A stretch of 22,350 bases of DNA from JALYNX01 sp044867525 (GTDB lineage Bacteria > Actinomycetota > Acidimicrobiia > Spongiisociales > ZC4RG35): assembly GCA_044867525.1 (NCBI GenBank), contig JBIOVB010000019.1, forward strand, positions 1 through 22,350, written 5' to 3'. Below are positions 6,781 to 14,785 of this stretch, piece after piece. Under the pieces are notes generated by a model that did no database searches, was not told where the DNA came from, and saw only the letters and a program-made list of their open reading frames with translations. The position numbers and the translations under genes are program-made. Each line of letters begins with the position of its first letter. The first letter of the stretch is position 1.

Positions 6781-7656
6781 TCACATCTCGAACCCAGCCA
6801 CCGACTCCAGGGCAGATCCTCCGCCACCGCCTCGCCGGCTCAACGCCCGGAAGAGGAGGCCGGCCACCGTGACCGCGGCGATCGTGATCACCATCAGGAT
6901 GGTGGCCAGAGCGTTCAATGAAGGTGGCGGGGCGAGCCGGGCCCCGGAGTAGAGCTGAACCGGGATGGTGATCGTGTTGGCGCCGGCGACCAGGAACTGG
7001 CTGATCACGAAGTCGTCGATGGAGATCGCGAAGACGATGGCGAAGCTCGCCAGCAACGCAGGGGCGAGCAGGGGCAGAAGCACGCGGCGCATCGCCTGAA
7101 GCTGGGAGGCCCCGAGATCCATCGCGGCTTCCTCGTAGTCCCTGCCAATGGCGAAGAGACGCCCCCTGACGATGATCACCACGAACGAGATCGAAAAGGT
7201 GACGTGTCCCAAGAATTGGGCCCAAGTCCCGAACGGAACGAAGTCGTAGAGATTGTCGAAGACCAGAAACAGGGCAACACCCATCACGATCTCAGGGGTG
7301 ACCAGCGGGAACAGCATCAGGAAGTTGGCCGGTTTGGCCAGCATCCCCCGCCAACGGGCGAGGCCGATTGCGAGTGCCACGCCGAGCGGGGCGGCGACGA
7401 TCATGGTCAGGATGGCGAGTTTCAGGCTCTGGGTCAGAGCGGAGCGAAGCGACGGATCGTAGAAGACCGATTCCGCCGCCTCCGGGGTGCCGACGTACCA
7501 GCGAGTGGAGAACCCCTGCCACACGCTCCGCGACCTGCCGGAGTTGAAGGAGAAGCGGACGGCGATTGCCACCGGGATGATCGACCACAGCACATAGAAG
7601 GCGCATACCAAGGGGAGAAGTCGTGGTCTGCCCCATGGGTTGCGAAGCCAGCTCAC
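6781..7656 (-). CDS. potC: ABC transporter permease, PotC type (importer 1)
   Basis: A 291-residue inner-membrane permease. The GTG start at 7656 overlaps the TGA stop of the upstream PotB-type permease (GTGA), a coupled arrangement that fixes the start; the longer open frame upstream has no membrane-protein character. Several hydrophobic segments are visible, including LLPLVCAFYVLWSIIPVAIA, LAILTMIVAAPLGVALAIGL and SFAIVFAISIDDFVISQFLV. The cytoplasmic EAA loop, EEAAMDLGASQLQAMRRVLL, docks on the ATPase. The segment SIDDFVISQFLVAG with its negatively charged pair is typical of PotC/PotI permeases. With PotB (7653-8597) it forms the channel of importer 1, fed by the lipoprotein at 8617-9909 and probably powered by the ATPase at 3871. 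Last gene of its operon. The Gly-rich tail (RRGGGGGSALES) is unusual. Confidence 0.88.
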   Translation of the reverse strand: MSWLRNPWGRPRLLPLVCAFYVLWSIIPVAIAVRFSFNSGRSRSVWQGFSTRWYVGTPEAAESVFYDPSLRSALTQSLKLAILTMIVAAPLGVALAIGLARWRGMLAKPANFLMLFPLVTPEIVMGVALFLVFDNLYDFVPFGTWAQFLGHVTFSISFVVIIVRGRLFAIGRDYEEAAMDLGASQLQAMRRVLLPLLAPALLASFAIVFAISIDDFVISQFLVAGANTITIPVQLYSGARLAPPPSLNALATILMVITIAAVTVAGLLFRALSRRGGGGGSALESVAGFEM

Positions 7657-8597
7657 TCCCGCGCCTCCCTCGTCGCACGATTGATCGTGATCAGGTAGTA
7701 GGCCATCAGGCCACCGACGAACAGCATCAGGATGATGGTCAGCGCGGCACCGAGCGCCCCCTGCGATGTCGTCTGGTTTATGAACTGGTCGATGGTGTTC
7801 CCGTACATCGTCGTCCGCGGAGACCCGGAGAGCAGGTTCGGGGTGTAGTAGTCGCCGAACATGGGGAGCATGATGATCACCAGCCCGCCCAGCACCCCGT
7901 TGCGGGAAAGAGGCCAGGTCACACGCCAGAAGGTCTGCATCGATCCCGCACCGAGGTCGCGCGATGCCTCGAGGGTGGCGTCGTCGATGCGATCGAGGGA
8001 GGCGAACAGCGGCAGGATGAAGAAGGGGATGTAGCCGTAGACCAAGCCGAGGACGACCACGAGATGGGAGCCGGCCAGCCAGTCGGGGGGAATGAAGTCG
8101 ATCGAGAACCAGGAGGCAACGGTCGTCAGCCACCGATTCACCTGACCATCCGGACTGAGCAGGTTGACCCACGACATCATCCGCATCAGATAGTTGATCC
8201 AGAACGGGGCCAGGATCAGTAGCAGCCAGAGCCAGCGCCACCGGCCGGCCTTGCGGGAGACGAAATAGGCCACCGGATAGCCGATGACCACGCAGAGCAG
8301 CGAGGCAATGAACACATAGGCGACGGTGCGCAGGGCGATTACCCCGAGCTGCCCTCCGAATAGATCGGCGAATGCCCTCCCGAACACGGTGGGGTCCCAA
8401 TAGAACGGGTTCCACTCCGGGTTGACCCGCTGCAGGATGGGGTCGATCTGGCCCATGGCCACCGCGAAGATCGCATAGAAGGGGACCAGAAAGAGAAGCA
8501 GGAGCCAGACCGCACCAGGAACCGCGAAGCCGGGCCACACCCATCGCTTGCTGCCGACCGTGTCGTACTCGGCGCCGGACGCCAGGTTGGTGGGCAC
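7653..8597 (-). CDS. potB: ABC transporter permease, PotB type (importer 1)
   Basis: A 314-residue inner-membrane permease starting with GTG at 8597; a GAGG sequence sits 9 nt upstream. The first membrane segment is AVWLLLLFLVPFYAIFAVAM; further segments include VAYVFIASLLCVVIGYPVAY and LVVVLGLVYGYIPFFILPLF. FGDYYTPNLLSG is the PotB/PotH-like segment after the EAA loop, which reads EASRDLGAGSMQTFWRVTWP. About six transmembrane helices are expected. It lies 19 nt downstream of the substrate-binding protein gene and overlaps the PotC-type permease by 4 nt, so the three are one operon. PotB and PotC together form the polyamine-type translocation pore. Family assignment is secure; the transported amine is not. 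Confidence 0.88.
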   Translation of the reverse strand: MPTNLASGAEYDTVGSKRWVWPGFAVPGAVWLLLLFLVPFYAIFAVAMGQIDPILQRVNPEWNPFYWDPTVFGRAFADLFGGQLGVIALRTVAYVFIASLLCVVIGYPVAYFVSRKAGRWRWLWLLLILAPFWINYLMRMMSWVNLLSPDGQVNRWLTTVASWFSIDFIPPDWLAGSHLVVVLGLVYGYIPFFILPLFASLDRIDDATLEASRDLGAGSMQTFWRVTWPLSRNGVLGGLVIIMLPMFGDYYTPNLLSGSPRTTMYGNTIDQFINQTTSQGALGAALTIILMLFVGGLMAYYLITINRATREARE

Positions 8598-8616
8598 CCC
8601 GGCCTACCTCAGCTCC

Positions 8617-9909
8617 TCATCCACCCGACTTGGCGCGAGTCCACTGGTCGCTCCACAGGGCTTCCGTCTCGGCGTTCAACGGCCCCTGGACCCAGGCGGT
8701 CCCCAGCTCGAAGTCCTCGGGGGTGATCAGGGCAGAGGCCAGGTAGTCCTGGGCCCAGCCCTCCCCGATGAGGAACTCGGGTGTCAACTGGTTCTGCGGG
8801 GGTTGGTACCCGACGTACTCGAAGTTGGTCAGAGAGTTTCCTTGGTCCAGCATGAAATCGAGGAACATGTGACCGAGGACCGGGTGGGGCGCGCCCTTGG
8901 GAACCGCCATGGTGTCACTGGAGATCGGGCCATTGACCGTCGAGCCGTCGGACTTCGCCGGCCAGAGATAGCGGGCGACGGTCATGTCTGCGCCCTCCGG
9001 CCAGTAGTACTGGGAGTTCACCACGTCGCCCGACCAGGCATGGTGCAGACCGAATCGGCCCTCGGGGATACCCGAGTAGGCACCATCGATGGTGTAGCGG
9101 ACGTTCATCAACTCGATGAGCTCGACCAGGGCATCTCCCGCCGCAGTGAGCTCGGCCTCGGTGGCCTGTGAGGGGTCTTTCACGCCGTTGCGGAACAACG
9201 CCATCGCGATCGTGTCGGTGAAAGAGTCGTACAGCCCCATGTTTCCCGCGTACTTGGTGTTCCAGAAGACCTGCCACGGGTTCTCCTGGCCTTCGATGTC
9301 GGCACTGTCCACCAAGTCGGTGCGCCAGGCGATCCCCGTGGAGTAGGTGACGTAGGGGACCGTGTAGCGCGAGCCCTGGTCGTAATAGGGATCGGCGAGC
9401 TGTGGCCAGATGTTGGCGCCGAGGTTGGGGAGGTAGTCGTGGTTCAGCGGTTGGATCAGGCTGGCGGCCACGGCGACCGGGACCCTCTGCGAGGTGGGGA
9501 ACCACACGTCGTAGCTGACTTCGCCCGAGGCCAGGGCGGCGAGGGCGGTTTCCTCGTTGAAGAAGGTGGCTGTCTCGATCTCCACACCAAGCGCCTCGGC
9601 GGCGATTGGGATGATCTCGGGATTGATGTAGTCCTCCCAGTTATAGAGCAGCAGCGGACCGGCTTCGGGATCGAGCCCGGATTCAATCGCCGGGTTGTCG
9701 TCGAAGAGTGGTTGCTGGACCGGGCTGTCCGGTGTCCCGATTGCGAGGTCGGCCGCGCCCGAAGCGTCGCGACGGCCGCAGGCAGCCAGCAACGAAGGGA
9801 CTGCGGGGAGGACGATCCCAAGCAGTGCAGCACGCTGCAGGAAATCCCGCCTTGTGTAAACCCGCTTTCTGGTCCGAGGATCCCAGTTCTGCCGTGGGTG
9901 GTACACCAT
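8617..9909 (-). CDS. potD: Tat-dependent substrate-binding lipoprotein, PotD-like (importer 1)
   Basis: A 430-residue extracellular binding protein. The N-terminus has a twin-arginine motif, TRRDFLQ (R20-R21), then a hydrophobic stretch and the lipobox LLAAC with C44. It should thus be exported folded by Tat and lipid-anchored. LLLYNWEDYINPEII near residues 87-101 is the first ligand-site strand of PotD/PotF-type proteins; VPYVTYSTGIAWR and HHAWSGDVVNSQYYW continue the family pattern. The aromatic residues fit cation-pi binding of an amine. The ATG has AGGAG 6 nt upstream. Operator C (9941-9956) and a -10 candidate TAGGAT (9943-9938) lie just before it, so it begins an operon with the two permeases. 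The tetR gene upstream on the same strand ends 58 bp away. Ligand could be putrescine, spermidine or another cationic amine. Confidence 0.88.
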   Translation of the reverse strand: MVYHPRQNWDPRTRKRVYTRRDFLQRAALLGIVLPAVPSLLAACGRRDASGAADLAIGTPDSPVQQPLFDDNPAIESGLDPEAGPLLLYNWEDYINPEIIPIAAEALGVEIETATFFNEETALAALASGEVSYDVWFPTSQRVPVAVAASLIQPLNHDYLPNLGANIWPQLADPYYDQGSRYTVPYVTYSTGIAWRTDLVDSADIEGQENPWQVFWNTKYAGNMGLYDSFTDTIAMALFRNGVKDPSQATEAELTAAGDALVELIELMNVRYTIDGAYSGIPEGRFGLHHAWSGDVVNSQYYWPEGADMTVARYLWPAKSDGSTVNGPISSDTMAVPKGAPHPVLGHMFLDFMLDQGNSLTNFEYVGYQPPQNQLTPEFLIGEGWAQDYLASALITPEDFELGTAWVQGPLNAETEALWSDQWTRAKSGG

Positions 9910-9940
9910 GCTCTACTCCTGGTCGCGCCGGTTCCCGATC

Positions 9941-9956
9941 CTAAACGGCCGTTCAA
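9941..9956. promoter_or_regulatory. CTGAAC-type operator upstream of importer 1 (site C)
   Basis: CTAAACGGCCGTTCAA matches the consensus of sites A, B and D at most positions and contains the palindrome AACGGCCGTT. It overlaps the minus-strand -10 candidate TAGGAT (9943-9938). A start near 9931 would leave a 22-nt leader carrying AGGAG before the ATG at 9909. Predicted repressor site for the nearby TetR-family protein. Confidence 0.55.
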
Positions 9957-9967
9957 TCACCTGCGTC

Positions 9968-10579
9968 TCAGACCGGTGTTTTGAGCATGAGGTCGAGGAA
10001 CTGGTGGGCGAGGTCACCCATCCGGTCGGCGTCCACGGTGGGGTCGCCGAGCATCACCTCGATCGCCAGCCCGTCGAGCATTGCCGCGAGTTGGATGGCG
10101 AAATCGTGGGTGCTGAGCGGCCTGAACTCGCCGGCGGCAATCCCGTCCTCGACGATCGATGCGATCTGGGCCCGCCATGACTCGTCGAGGCGGGCGCGGG
10201 CGGCCGCCAGCACCGGGTCGTGGCGTGACATCTCCCAGGCGGCCGGCCACAGAGTCCATCCGTCGCTGGTGCCGCCGTTGCGGCTGGGCCGAGGACAGCT
10301 GGCCTCGACGAGGACTGTCAGCTTCTCGTATGCCGAGCCTGCCCGCTCCAGTTCGTCCTTGACCGACTCATGGAAAACCTGGTCCTGATAGACCAGCGCC
10401 TCGGTGAGCAGCGCTGCCTTGGACGGGAAGTAATAGAGGATGAGGGCGGGGCTGGCCCCGATGTTCTCGGCGATGTCAGCGATTCGGGTCTCGCACAGCC
10501 CGCGCTCGGCGATGGCCGCGCTGGCGGCGGCGAGGATGTCCTGGCGACGGCTCTCGGTGAGGCTCGGTCTCGGGCTCAC
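9968..10579 (-). CDS. TetR family transcriptional regulator, BetI-like
   Basis: A 203-residue regulator. The GTG at 10579 is chosen because the TetR domain starts directly after it (SLTESRRQDILAAASAAIAE). TATCGT just upstream is a -10 box placed for a leaderless transcript; the open frame extends further but crosses operator B. The helix-turn-helix is TRIADIAENIGASPALILYYFPSK written in parts: helix 2 at about residues 31-38 and recognition helix with LILYYF at about 46-51. The C-terminal half (WTLWPAAWEMSRHDPVLAAA) resembles the ligand domain of BetI-type repressors, which respond to choline. It is the obvious candidate to bind the four CTGAAC-type sites, one of which (10641-10656) lies between it and the divergent acyl-CoA ligase operon. 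Effector unknown; an imported amine or a CoA thioester are both possible. Confidence 0.88.
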   Translation of the reverse strand: MSPRPSLTESRRQDILAAASAAIAERGLCETRIADIAENIGASPALILYYFPSKAALLTEALVYQDQVFHESVKDELERAGSAYEKLTVLVEASCPRPSRNGGTSDGWTLWPAAWEMSRHDPVLAAARARLDESWRAQIASIVEDGIAAGEFRPLSTHDFAIQLAAMLDGLAIEVMLGDPTVDADRMGDLAHQFLDLMLKTPV

Positions 10580-10640
10580 CGCGACGATATTGGCACAATG
10601 CGATGTGCGCCGTTGCCTGCTGTCGATGCCCCTCGGTACC

Positions 10641-10656
10641 CTGAATCGCCGTTCAG
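10641..10656. promoter_or_regulatory. CTGAAC-type operator between tetR and acyl-CoA ligase operon (site B)
   Basis: CTGAATCGCCGTTCAG has 6-bp inverted ends CTGAA(T)/(G)TTCAG. With flanks (GTACC before, GAT after) it aligns with site A base for base over most of 26 positions. TACCCT (10637-10642) is a -10 candidate for the plus-strand operon, so binding would overlap the transcription start near 10649. The site is about 60 bp upstream of the tetR start codon. Confidence 0.6.
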
Positions 10657-10668
10657 GATGAGCCACCC

Positions 10669-12711
10669 GTGACTTCACTCGATCCGATGCTCCTCGCCCA
10701 GTCCGTGGCGATCGTGGGTGCCAGCGAGCGACGTGGCTCGGTCGGCGACCAAGTGGTCCGTCAGCTGATCACGGGCGGGTTCGAGGGAGCGGTCTACCCG
10801 GTCAACCCGCGCTACGAGAAGCTCCATGGCCTCAACTGCACACCCGATCTGAGGAGCATCGGCCGGCCGATTGACTTGGTCATCCTCGCAGTGGCCAACG
10901 CCCAGCTGGAGACCGGGATGGCCGAGGCGGCCGAGATCGGTGCCGGCTCAGTCGTCATCTTCGCCAGCTGCCATGGCGAAGCCGCCGACGGCACGCCGCT
11001 GCGGGCCCGGCTTCATGAGATCGCGGCCGACGCCGGGATCCCTATATGCGGCGGCAACGGGATGGGCTTCTTGAATCTCGAAGCCGGGCTCCGGGTCTGC
11101 GGCTTCTACCAGCCCCCGGACCTCGACCCCGGTGCTGTCACTTTCCTCAGCCACTCGGGGTCGTTGTTCTCCGCTCTGCTTCACAACCGCCGCGGCATCC
11201 GGTTCAACCTCGTCGCTTCCACCGGCCTCGAGATCAATACGAGCATGGACCGATATATGCAATGGGCCCTGGAGCGGGACTCGACTCGGGTGATCGCATT
11301 GTTCCTGGAGACGATTCGCGACCCTGAAGGGTTTCGTCAAGCGCTCATGGCTGCGGAGGGCCGTCACGTTCCGGTGGTCGCCCTCAAGGTGGGTGCGAGC
11401 CCAAGGGGCCGGGACGCGGTGACGACCCATAGCGAGGCTCTAGCGGGGGATGACGCCGTCTACGAGGCTCTCTTCGAAGCTCATGGGGTCCACCGCGTGC
11501 GCACGATGGACGAGATGGCAGACACGCTCGAGTTGTTCGCTGCCGGACGGCAGGCGACCGCCACGGGATTGGGGGCAGTGCACGATTCCGGCGGGGAGCG
11601 AGCAATGCTCATCGACATCGCCGATCGGATCGGCATCGCTTTGCCCGAGCTGGGTGAAGCAGCATCCCAGCGGATCGCCAACGTGCTCGATCCCGGGCTG
11701 GAGCCGACGAACCCGATCGATGCCTGGGGCACAGGCCGTGAGGCCGAAGGTGTGTTCGTCGAGTGCCTCTCTGCCCTTGCGGAAGAACCGGCGATCGGAG
11801 CTGTGGCCTTCTGTGTCGACCTCACCACGGAAGAGGACCGCGACAGTGGCTATGTCACTGCGCCGCTCGTGGTTGCGGCCAGGTCCAGCAAGCCGGTTGT
11901 CGTCCTCGGGAACCTATCCACCACCATCGACCCCGACCAGGCACGGGCGATCCGGGCCGGGGGAGTCCCCGTCCTGGAAGGCACGGAGACCGGGCTCATC
12001 GCGCTCGGTCACCTGTTCGACCGTCACCGGCGCGTCGGATTGCCCCCTCTTGCCCGGCGGACCACAACCCCCGGAGACCCCCGTCCGGGCGCTGGGGGGG
12101 AGGTTGCGGCCCTCTCGGTGCTCGCCAGCTATGGGATCCCGATCCCGGCATTTGCCGAGGTGGGATCGGTCGGTGATGCACTGGCCGCGGGCGCAATGCT
12201 CGGATATCCCGTGGTTCTCAAGTCGACCGAGGCGGGGGACCACAAGACCGACCAGGGCGGTGTGGTCTCTGGAATCCGCTCTGCTGCCTTGTTGGAGCAG
12301 GCCTATCGGGAGATCTCTGGTCGGCTCGGACCGGAGGCCCTCGTCGCTGAGATGGTTGGACCGGGCGTCGAAGTCGGCCTGGGGATGGTGACCGATCCCC
12401 AGTTCGGTCCGGTGATAATTCTCTCCGCCGGGGGAACGATGATCGAAGTACTGAGAGATCGTGTCGCCTTGCTTCCCCCGGTCGATTCCACCCGAGCCCT
12501 GATGGCATTGGAGCGCTTGTCGATGCGGCCATTGTTCGCGGGCGATCGGGGGAGGCCCGGGGTCGATCTTGGCGCGCTCGCCGATGTGGTGGCAAGGTTC
12601 TCCGAGCTCGCAGTCGACTCCAGAGGCCGGTTGGCCTCGATCGACGTGAACCCTGTGATCGCCGGGCCCGAGCGCAGTGTGGCGGTCGACGCGTTGATGA
12701 AAGGGATCTGA
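10669..12711 (+). CDS. Acetate--CoA ligase (ADP-forming)-type acyl-CoA synthetase, fused alpha/beta
   Basis: A 680-residue fused NDP-forming acyl-CoA synthetase. Domains in order: CoA-binding Rossmann domain (SVAIVGASERRGSVGDQV, residues 12-29); succinyl-CoA-synthetase-like domains with SHSGSLFSALLHN (161-173); the swivelling phosphohistidine region, H254 in TTHSEALAGDD (canonically SHTGALAG); and a C-terminal ATP-grasp domain (about 470-680) with VVLKSTEAGDHKTDQGGV. The family interconverts acyl-CoA + ADP + Pi and acid + CoA + ATP, with a phosphorylated His intermediate. Here it could activate a carboxylate from amine breakdown or recover ATP from its CoA ester. The GTG start lies 12 nt after operator B, with weak AGGA about 10 nt upstream. 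Its stop overlaps the next ATG (TGATG). Substrate not deducible. Confidence 0.88.
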   Translation: MTSLDPMLLAQSVAIVGASERRGSVGDQVVRQLITGGFEGAVYPVNPRYEKLHGLNCTPDLRSIGRPIDLVILAVANAQLETGMAEAAEIGAGSVVIFASCHGEAADGTPLRARLHEIAADAGIPICGGNGMGFLNLEAGLRVCGFYQPPDLDPGAVTFLSHSGSLFSALLHNRRGIRFNLVASTGLEINTSMDRYMQWALERDSTRVIALFLETIRDPEGFRQALMAAEGRHVPVVALKVGASPRGRDAVTTHSEALAGDDAVYEALFEAHGVHRVRTMDEMADTLELFAAGRQATATGLGAVHDSGGERAMLIDIADRIGIALPELGEAASQRIANVLDPGLEPTNPIDAWGTGREAEGVFVECLSALAEEPAIGAVAFCVDLTTEEDRDSGYVTAPLVVAARSSKPVVVLGNLSTTIDPDQARAIRAGGVPVLEGTETGLIALGHLFDRHRRVGLPPLARRTTTPGDPRPGAGGEVAALSVLASYGIPIPAFAEVGSVGDALAAGAMLGYPVVLKSTEAGDHKTDQGGVVSGIRSAALLEQAYREISGRLGPEALVAEMVGPGVEVGLGMVTDPQFGPVIILSAGGTMIEVLRDRVALLPPVDSTRALMALERLSMRPLFAGDRGRPGVDLGALADVVARFSELAVDSRGRLASIDVNPVIAGPERSVAVDALMKGI

Positions 12712-13508
12712 TGTCAGACGTGGTGCTTGCTCACGACGAGGGCGCGGTGCGGGTTCTGACTCTGAACCGACCGGAGAAACTCAATGCCCTCAACAGCGAG
12801 ATGGTGGAGAGCCTCTCTGTGGCGTTGGGCGACGCTGCCGGAGAGGATGCGGTGAGAGTGGTCGTTATCACCGGCGCCGGCCGATCGTTCTGCGCCGGCT
12901 ATGACCTCTCCGTAGCTTCCAGTCCCGACCAGGACCCGGCCGAGAGCCTCCGCCACAGCCTGCTCCGGCTTCTGGAGGTGTTCGATCATCCCAAGCCGAT
13001 CATCGCCATGGTGCGAGGCCATTGCCTTGCCGGCGGCTGCGACCTGATGATGATGTGTGATCTCGCCGTGGCCTCAGACGACGCGGTCTTCGGCCAGCCA
13101 GAGATCCGGTTCGGCTCCGCCGTGGTCGCCTATGTGATGCCTTGGCTGATCGGAGCCCGCCGTGCCAAGGAAATGCTGTTCACCGGTGAGGACCGGCTGA
13201 GCGCCGTGGAAGCCGAGAGGATCGGCCTCGTCAATCGCGCGGTACCGGGCGATCGTCTTCAAGAAGAGACCATGGCGCTCGCCAGCGCGCTGGCGGTGGT
13301 GGACCCGAGGGCCATGCAGTTGACCAAGAAGGCGGTCAACCTCGCCTGGGAGCAAGCCGGGCTGCGAGAGGCTTTGCAGGCGGGAGTCGAGTTGGGTGGG
13401 ATCATCGAGTCGGATCGGGTGCCAGAGCGCGAGGAATTCGAGCGAATCGTCGCCGAGCAAGGGTTGCCCGCCGCCGTGCGGTGGCGGGATGGGCGGTATG
13501 CGCGATGA
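12711..13508 (+). CDS. Enoyl-CoA hydratase/isomerase (crotonase) family protein
   Basis: A 265-residue crotonase-fold protein. LNRPEKLNALN (18-28) and GRSFCAGYDL (57-66) form the CoA-binding and first oxyanion-hole segment. GHCLAGGCDLMMMCDLAVAS (103-122) and FGQPEIRFG (127-135) form the active site. In rat mitochondrial hydratase the catalytic pair is E144 and E164. E164 is present here as E131, but the E144 position is D111. The reaction may thus be hydration by a Glu/Asp pair, isomerisation, or another crotonase reaction. The ATG overlaps the stop of the acyl-CoA ligase and its own stop overlaps purU, so the three proteins are made together. The order ligase-hydratase suggests the ligase's CoA ester is the substrate. 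Crotonobetainyl-CoA hydratase-like activity would fit the amine context but is speculation. Confidence 0.87.
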   Translation: MSDVVLAHDEGAVRVLTLNRPEKLNALNSEMVESLSVALGDAAGEDAVRVVVITGAGRSFCAGYDLSVASSPDQDPAESLRHSLLRLLEVFDHPKPIIAMVRGHCLAGGCDLMMMCDLAVASDDAVFGQPEIRFGSAVVAYVMPWLIGARRAKEMLFTGEDRLSAVEAERIGLVNRAVPGDRLQEETMALASALAVVDPRAMQLTKKAVNLAWEQAGLREALQAGVELGGIIESDRVPEREEFERIVAEQGLPAAVRWRDGRYAR

Positions 13509-14350
13509 GGCAGTACGTGCTCACCCTGAGCTGCCCGGATCGGCCCGGGATCGTCAACGCGGTCACCGGAGCCCTGCTCCAAATCGATGCCAACATCGAA
13601 GAGAGTGCCCAGTTCGGTGATGTCGCGACCAACACGTTTGCCTTGCGTACCGTCTTCGAGACCCGCCAAGAGGATCCGGGCCGGGTCGAGGAGCCCCTCC
13701 GCGAGGTCGCCGAACGACTCGGAGGCCACCTCAAGCTGCGCCCGCTCGATGTCCGGCCCCGGGTGTTGGTGATGGTCTCCAAGTTCGACCACTGCCTGCT
13801 CGATCTGCTCCATCGCCAGCAGTACGGCGAGTTGGCGATCGACATCCCATTGATCGTCTCCAACCACTCCGACTGCGCCGGTCTCGCCGCACGATACGAG
13901 GTCCCGTACGTGGAGATACCTGTCAGCTCTGAGACCAAAGCGGCGGCCGAGGCAAAGTTGTTGTTGTTGGTCGATGAGAACGAGATCGACTTCGTGGTAC
14001 TCGCCCGTTACATGCAGATTCTCACCGCCGAGACCTGCCAGGCATTGTGGGGTCGAGCGATCAACATTCACCACTCGTTCCTTCCCGGTTTCAAAGGCTC
14101 CCGGCCCTATCACCAGGCTCATCAGAGAGGCGTGAAGCTGATCGGGGCCACTGCCCATTACGTGACGGTGGACCTCGACGAAGGGCCGATCATCGAGCAG
14201 GACGTCGCCAGGGTCACCCACGCCCACACGGCCGAGGACCTGGTCTCCATTGGCAGGGACGTCGAGCGGATGGTTCTGGCCCGGGCGGTGCGAAATCATG
14301 CCGAGGACCGTGTGATCCTGATCGGGTCGAAGACCGTCGTCTTCGGCTGA
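13505..14350 (+). CDS. purU: Formyltetrahydrofolate deformylase
   Basis: A 281-residue protein with an N-terminal ACT-like domain (QYVLTLSCPDRPGIVNAVTG, 3-22) and a C-terminal formyltransferase-fold domain from about residue 85. Catalytic residues expected from PurN/PurU are visible: N187 and H189 in NIHHSFLPGF, and D225 in TVDLDEGPIIEQ. It hydrolyses 10-formyl-tetrahydrofolate to formate and tetrahydrofolate in the cytosol. The ATG at 13505 overlaps the upstream stop (ATGA), which fixes the start. purU also occurs in glycine-betaine/sarcosine demethylation clusters of other bacteria, where one-carbon units load the folate pool. Its place in this operon, under the same predicted operator as the Rieske oxygenase, is consistent with that role rather than with purine synthesis. 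Followed by strong hairpins. Confidence 0.93.
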   Translation: MRQYVLTLSCPDRPGIVNAVTGALLQIDANIEESAQFGDVATNTFALRTVFETRQEDPGRVEEPLREVAERLGGHLKLRPLDVRPRVLVMVSKFDHCLLDLLHRQQYGELAIDIPLIVSNHSDCAGLAARYEVPYVEIPVSSETKAAAEAKLLLLVDENEIDFVVLARYMQILTAETCQALWGRAINIHHSFLPGFKGSRPYHQAHQRGVKLIGATAHYVTVDLDEGPIIEQDVARVTHAHTAEDLVSIGRDVERMVLARAVRNHAEDRVILIGSKTVVFG

Positions 14351-14403
14351 CCCCCCTCGGGGTCTTCTCGCGCCGTCATCGACTCCTGGGTCGACGACGG
14401 CGC
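14349..14403 (+). terminator. Tandem hairpins ending the ligase-hydratase-purU operon
   Basis: The first hairpin, GACCCC (14349-14354) with GGGGTC (14359-14364), starts in the purU stop codon and is followed by TTCT. The second has left arm GCGCCGTCATCGAC (14370-14383) and right arm GTCGACGACGGCGC (14390-14403): 13 of 14 positions pair around a 6-nt loop. No T-tract follows, as is common in actinobacteria. Likely operon terminator; the GYD gene then needs its own promoter. Confidence 0.65.
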
Positions 14404-14465
14404 AACAGAACGAAATGGAGAGCCCGCCGCGGAGTAGTTTCCGCCATGGGCACGAAAGGAGACCC

Positions 14466-14759
14466 ATGGCAACCTTCATCATCCTGGGGAGCTACACCGC
14501 CCAGGGAATCGCCTCGATCAAAGAGAGCCCGAGCCGACTCGATGGGGTCCGCGAGGGCCTGTCCGGTATGGGCATAGCCCTCAAGGACTTCTACCTGACC
14601 ATGGGCGAGCACGACATCGTGGCCGTCCTGGACGCTCCCGACGCGGCGACCGCAGCCAAGGGGCTGATGACCTTGGGGATGGCCGGGAACGTGAGCACCG
14701 TCACCATGGCCGCGCTCACCGAAGCCGAGTTCCGCCAGGCCGTATCCGAGCTTCCCTGA
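14466..14759 (+). CDS. GYD domain-containing protein
   Basis: A 97-residue protein that is one GYD domain: ATFIILGSYTAQGIASIKES at the start, then GMGIALKDFYLTMGEHDIVA and an LGMAGNVSTVTMAALTEAEF end. GYD proteins form a small ferredoxin-like fold family of unknown function, and many copies occur in actinobacteria and proteobacteria. The ATG at 14466 is chosen over an upstream in-frame ATG (14415) because GAAAGGAGA lies directly before it and the domain begins at residue 2. It stands alone between the hairpins after purU and the convergent aldehyde dehydrogenase gene. No link to amine metabolism is visible other than position. Confidence 0.85.
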   Translation: MATFIILGSYTAQGIASIKESPSRLDGVREGLSGMGIALKDFYLTMGEHDIVAVLDAPDAATAAKGLMTLGMAGNVSTVTMAALTEAEFRQAVSELP

Positions 14760-14785
14760 GGCTCCCCTCTCGGTTTGGCGCCCGG

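Noticed and set aside
7657..8544. Long open frame upstream of the importer 1 PotC-type permease
   Set aside because: The extra sequence is an out-of-frame shadow of the PotB-type gene, Arg/Pro/His-rich and without membrane segments. The GTGA overlap marks the true start.
11450..12391. 313-codon open frame inside the acyl-CoA ligase
   Set aside because: Ser/Pro/Arg-rich shadow frame with no start signal; the overlapping ligase has full domain support.
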